The notes below the pieces were generated by a model. That model was not told the DNA's origin. It made no database searches and was given only the letters and a program-made list of their open reading frames with translations. Positions 62,450-64,000 of a stretch of DNA of 64,000 nucleotides are shown in pieces. Source of the stretch: DSWT01 sp035373625 (GTDB lineage Bacteria; Chloroflexota; Anaerolineae; B4-G1; SLSP01); the NCBI GenBank assembly GCA_035373625.1, contig DAOSNS010000027.1:1-64000 (forward strand). The letters run 5' to 3'. Numbering within the stretch: the first letter of the stretch is position 1; each line of letters starts with the position of its first letter. Position numbers and translations under genes: made by a program.

Positions 62450-63624
62450 ATGAACCCAGTTGAACTTCAAGAGTTACTGAGTAAAAAGGAAGGCTTGAAG
62501 TTAGACTTCAAGCAGGAATACAAATTGTATGATGTGCCGCCTGCAAACACGGATAAGAGGATGTGGGATGACTATGTACGGGGTCAGTGGGACGAACTTA
62601 TCAAAGATGTCATTGCTCTTGCAAATGGAAACGTTGGTACAGCAGGTCAAGACGGATTGTTGATAATTGGTGTGGATGACGAGTTGCCACCCTCCGGCAC
62701 TAGGCAAATCTATGATACCAGTCAGCTGAAAATCACAGAACAGCAAGTCTTGGCAAAGGTCAATTCGGCCTGTGACCCGCCCATTCCAAATCTTACCTGT
62801 GAACGAATCGAGGTTGTGGGCAAGCAGGTGGTAGTGATTACCATCCACTCAAGTCCTTATTTTTATGAAACATCACGCCAACTTGAGACTACCAAAGGCG
62901 ATTTTGATGCTTCGGGCGCGCTACGTTACTTCAGGATTGACAAAACTTATAGTCCGAGAACTGCTTTTGTGCGTCGTGGTGAAAGTGTCTTTCCGGCCAC
63001 CGATGATGAAAGACGCGCCATAAGCTTTGAAAAGGTGGCACACCTGCAACAAAAACTTGACTATGTCGAGCTAGACAGACAACTTTTCTTGGAGATTAGG
63101 CGGATTCTGGAAAGCGATGGGACTATTGATTATGTGCGCGAAGCCAGCTTCGACAGTGTATTTGAAACAAGGTACCTTCAGGGCTTGTATGATTTTGAAT
63201 CCTTCTGTAAGCATCCCGAGTGTGAGTTCATGGACATCGAAATGGAGAACAAGCGAAAGCAACTGTTGAGTGCGATAGAGGCATTTCTTCACGATGGAAT
63301 TGGGCAACATACATTTCGCGAAAGGTTCAACCCTGAATGGAGTCGCATCCCCCGTGACCCAATACGAGAGCCAGAGATGATAGCGTGGTTTCGCGAGAAA
63401 GCCAAGACAGAAGAAGAGTTCAACGAATTGGTTGAAAAGCAGAGAGAGTATATTAGAAGGATTGGCAGGGAACTGAACCGGCTTGCTAGCCAAATATGTA
63501 CTGTGTATGATGAATTTGTGAGATTGGGACGCAGGAGGCTGGCGGTCTAGCAATGAGTCGGGGCTAACAATGCATCCAGCCGACAGCGCTTCGCTCGCGC
63601 TCGCGCTGCGGCTGATGCTTGCCG
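62425..63624 (+). mobile_element. Putative integron gene cassette 1
   Basis: Bounded by G|TTAGCC at 62424-62430 and the attC-like site at 63562-63630, 1200 bases long. The attC R'' box GGCTAAC is the exact complement of the left core GTTAGCC, including a base that departs from the consensus (RYYYAAC/GTTRRRY); both ends vary together, as expected only for a circularising cassette. The interior carries one gene, AT-richer than the rest of the window. Confidence 0.72.
62450..63550 (+). CDS. Schlafen/AlbA_2-type ATP-binding domain protein (cassette gene)
   Basis: A 366-residue protein. The N-terminal half (KKEGLKLDFKQEYKL ... GLLIIGVDDELPP) matches the AlbA_2/Schlafen-like domain: an E/D-rich FKQ motif then IIGVDD. 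A basic helical C-terminal half (residues 190-366, ending IRRIGRELNRLASQI...VRLGRRRLAV) has no clear domain. Schlafen-like domains occur in RNA-targeting and putative anti-phage proteins; the function here is not proven. It is the only gene of cassette 1; stop at 63550, 11 bases before the attC site. Base composition is AT-rich relative to the rest. A consensus promoter lies 200 bases upstream. Confidence 0.78.
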   Translation: MNPVELQELLSKKEGLKLDFKQEYKLYDVPPANTDKRMWDDYVRGQWDELIKDVIALANGNVGTAGQDGLLIIGVDDELPPSGTRQIYDTSQLKITEQQVLAKVNSACDPPIPNLTCERIEVVGKQVVVITIHSSPYFYETSRQLETTKGDFDASGALRYFRIDKTYSPRTAFVRRGESVFPATDDERRAISFEKVAHLQQKLDYVELDRQLFLEIRRILESDGTIDYVREASFDSVFETRYLQGLYDFESFCKHPECEFMDIEMENKRKQLLSAIEAFLHDGIGQHTFRERFNPEWSRIPRDPIREPEMIAWFREKAKTEEEFNELVEKQREYIRRIGRELNRLASQICTVYDEFVRLGRRRLAV

Positions 63625-63630
63625 TTGGGC
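63562..63630 (+). mobile_element. attC-like recombination site
   Basis: R'' GGCTAAC (63562-63568), AAT spacer, left arm GCATCCAGCCGACAGCGC (63572-63589), apical loop, right arm GCGCTGCGGCTGATGC (63603-63618), spacer, R' GTTGGGC (63624-63630). The left arm has two extra bases (a C and an A) with no partner, the extrahelical bases that integrases read. Spacing and the TAACAATGC...CAGCCGAC word resemble known attC sites of the aadA type. Confidence 0.78.
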
Positions 63631-63692
63631 AGCTAACCTCACAACAAAGCAAGTGTGATCAAGCAAGCATTTGAAAAAGAGATAGATATACT
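63631..63692. other. Leader of cassette 2
   Basis: Begins AGCTAACCTC after R'. Contains no gene. The ribosome-binding site for the next gene is only weak (AAAGAG). Confidence 0.45.
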
Positions 63693-64000
63693 ATGATAGA
63701 TTTCTCCATAGAACAGCTAAAAAGCTATTTCGGCGGCGATGTGCTAATTGGCCGTATCAAGTCTCTCAATACACGTAAAGGTATAGGGCTTATAACAGCA
63801 TTTCAGGAAGACAAAGGGAATATTTGGAAATATCCTGACGGCAGACCCGTTGATGATATTGCTTTTGCTTTTGACGGTAAAACGGAGTTCAAAAGGGATG
63901 ATTGGGTTGTTGTACAAGACTATGAACTTACCAATGAATCTTTAGCAGGTGGTGTTGATTCGCGTCTAAAGGCCGTAAGAATTGAGCTACTTACCGAGGT
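63693..64000 (+). CDS. Cold-shock-fold-like protein, 3' truncated by window edge (cassette 2)
   Basis: The 102 visible residues start MIDFSIEQLKSYFGG, then VLIGRIKSLNTRKGIGLI (like the G-K-V-K-x-x-N-x-x-K-G-x-G-x-I of cold-shock domains). DIAFAFDGKTEFKRDDWVVVQDYE and RLKAVRIELL supply the later strands of an OB fold. The usual RNP aromatic residues are not clear. Continues beyond the window. AT-rich like cassette 1. Confidence 0.6.
   Translation, partial: MIDFSIEQLKSYFGGDVLIGRIKSLNTRKGIGLITAFQEDKGNIWKYPDGRPVDDIAFAFDGKTEFKRDDWVVVQDYELTNESLAGGVDSRLKAVRIELLTE

Noticed and set aside
1..64000. tRNA or rRNA genes
   Set aside because: No cloverleaf with the GGTTCRANYCC arm, and no rRNA segments, were noticed; this was by eye only, so tRNAscan would be needed to be sure.

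Overview
The window is 64 kb of a GC-rich draft bacterial genome. Exactly 100 Ns at 42769-42868 mark a scaffold gap inside a tandem repeat. The gene set suggests a member of the Chloroflexota, probably Anaerolineae-like: a bacterial eRF1-like zinc-ribbon protein, a separate GatCAB amidotransferase, many multi-domain lipoproteins and exported proteins with Thr/Pro-rich linkers, a PBP1C with an alpha-2-macroglobulin, and a fused ECF ATPase. This is an inference from gene content; no rRNA or tRNA gene was recognised.

Layout. 1-9.1 kb is housekeeping: baeRF-like protein, glutamate dehydrogenase, gatB, an aminotransferase, a sugar nucleotidyltransferase and gatCA. 9.3-18.9 kb is a rightward series: HD hydrolase, TyrA-like dehydrogenase, glycosyltransferase, MFS permease, L,D-transpeptidase, PriA, MobA-like nucleotidyltransferase and PAP2 phosphatase. 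19.7-31 kb carries an Sm/Hfq-like protein with a sugar nucleotidyltransferase, then PBP1C, a histidine kinase and a 2032-residue alpha-2-macroglobulin lipoprotein (cell envelope repair and defence). 31.1-34.4 kb is a leftward three-gene accessory cassette (HEPN-like protein, KGGVGR-type ParA-like ATPase, P-loop ATPase) behind a consensus promoter; it looks like a conflict system. 34.5-42.6 kb is leftward metabolism: ferredoxin-NADP reductase-like enzyme, folD, leuDC-type dehydratase preceded by a HicBA-like toxin-antitoxin pair, phosphoglucomutase and an isocitrate lyase/PEP mutase family enzyme. 42.6-44.1 kb holds a 25/26-bp tandem array and a Phd/PIN toxin-antitoxin module with a clear promoter-operator. 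44.1-53.2 kb has an M3 peptidase, a membrane protein, a methyltransferase, two lipoproteins (one GH99-like) and a large hybrid sensor kinase. 53.3-59.8 kb is an ECF transporter operon that runs into a fused FeS-molybdopterin hydroxylase. 59.9-62.1 kb has a phosphatidylcholine-synthase-like enzyme and a Gfo/Idh/MocA oxidoreductase.

The most unusual part is the right end. From 62424 onward the DNA is AT-richer and is organised as integron gene cassettes. A consensus promoter at 62223 reads toward a GTTAGCC junction. The first cassette carries a Schlafen/AlbA_2-like gene followed 11 bp later by an attC-like site with two extrahelical bases, and its R'' box is the exact complement of the junction core. 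A second cassette with a cold-shock-fold gene then begins and runs off the window. No integrase gene is visible. The KGGVGR trio is the second candidate for an undescribed system.

A recurring oddity is low-complexity intergenic filler made of short near-repeats (6.2, 10.9, 19.5, 24.9, 55.7 and 58.9 kb). In one case it runs through a gene, forming the linker of the hydroxylase fusion.
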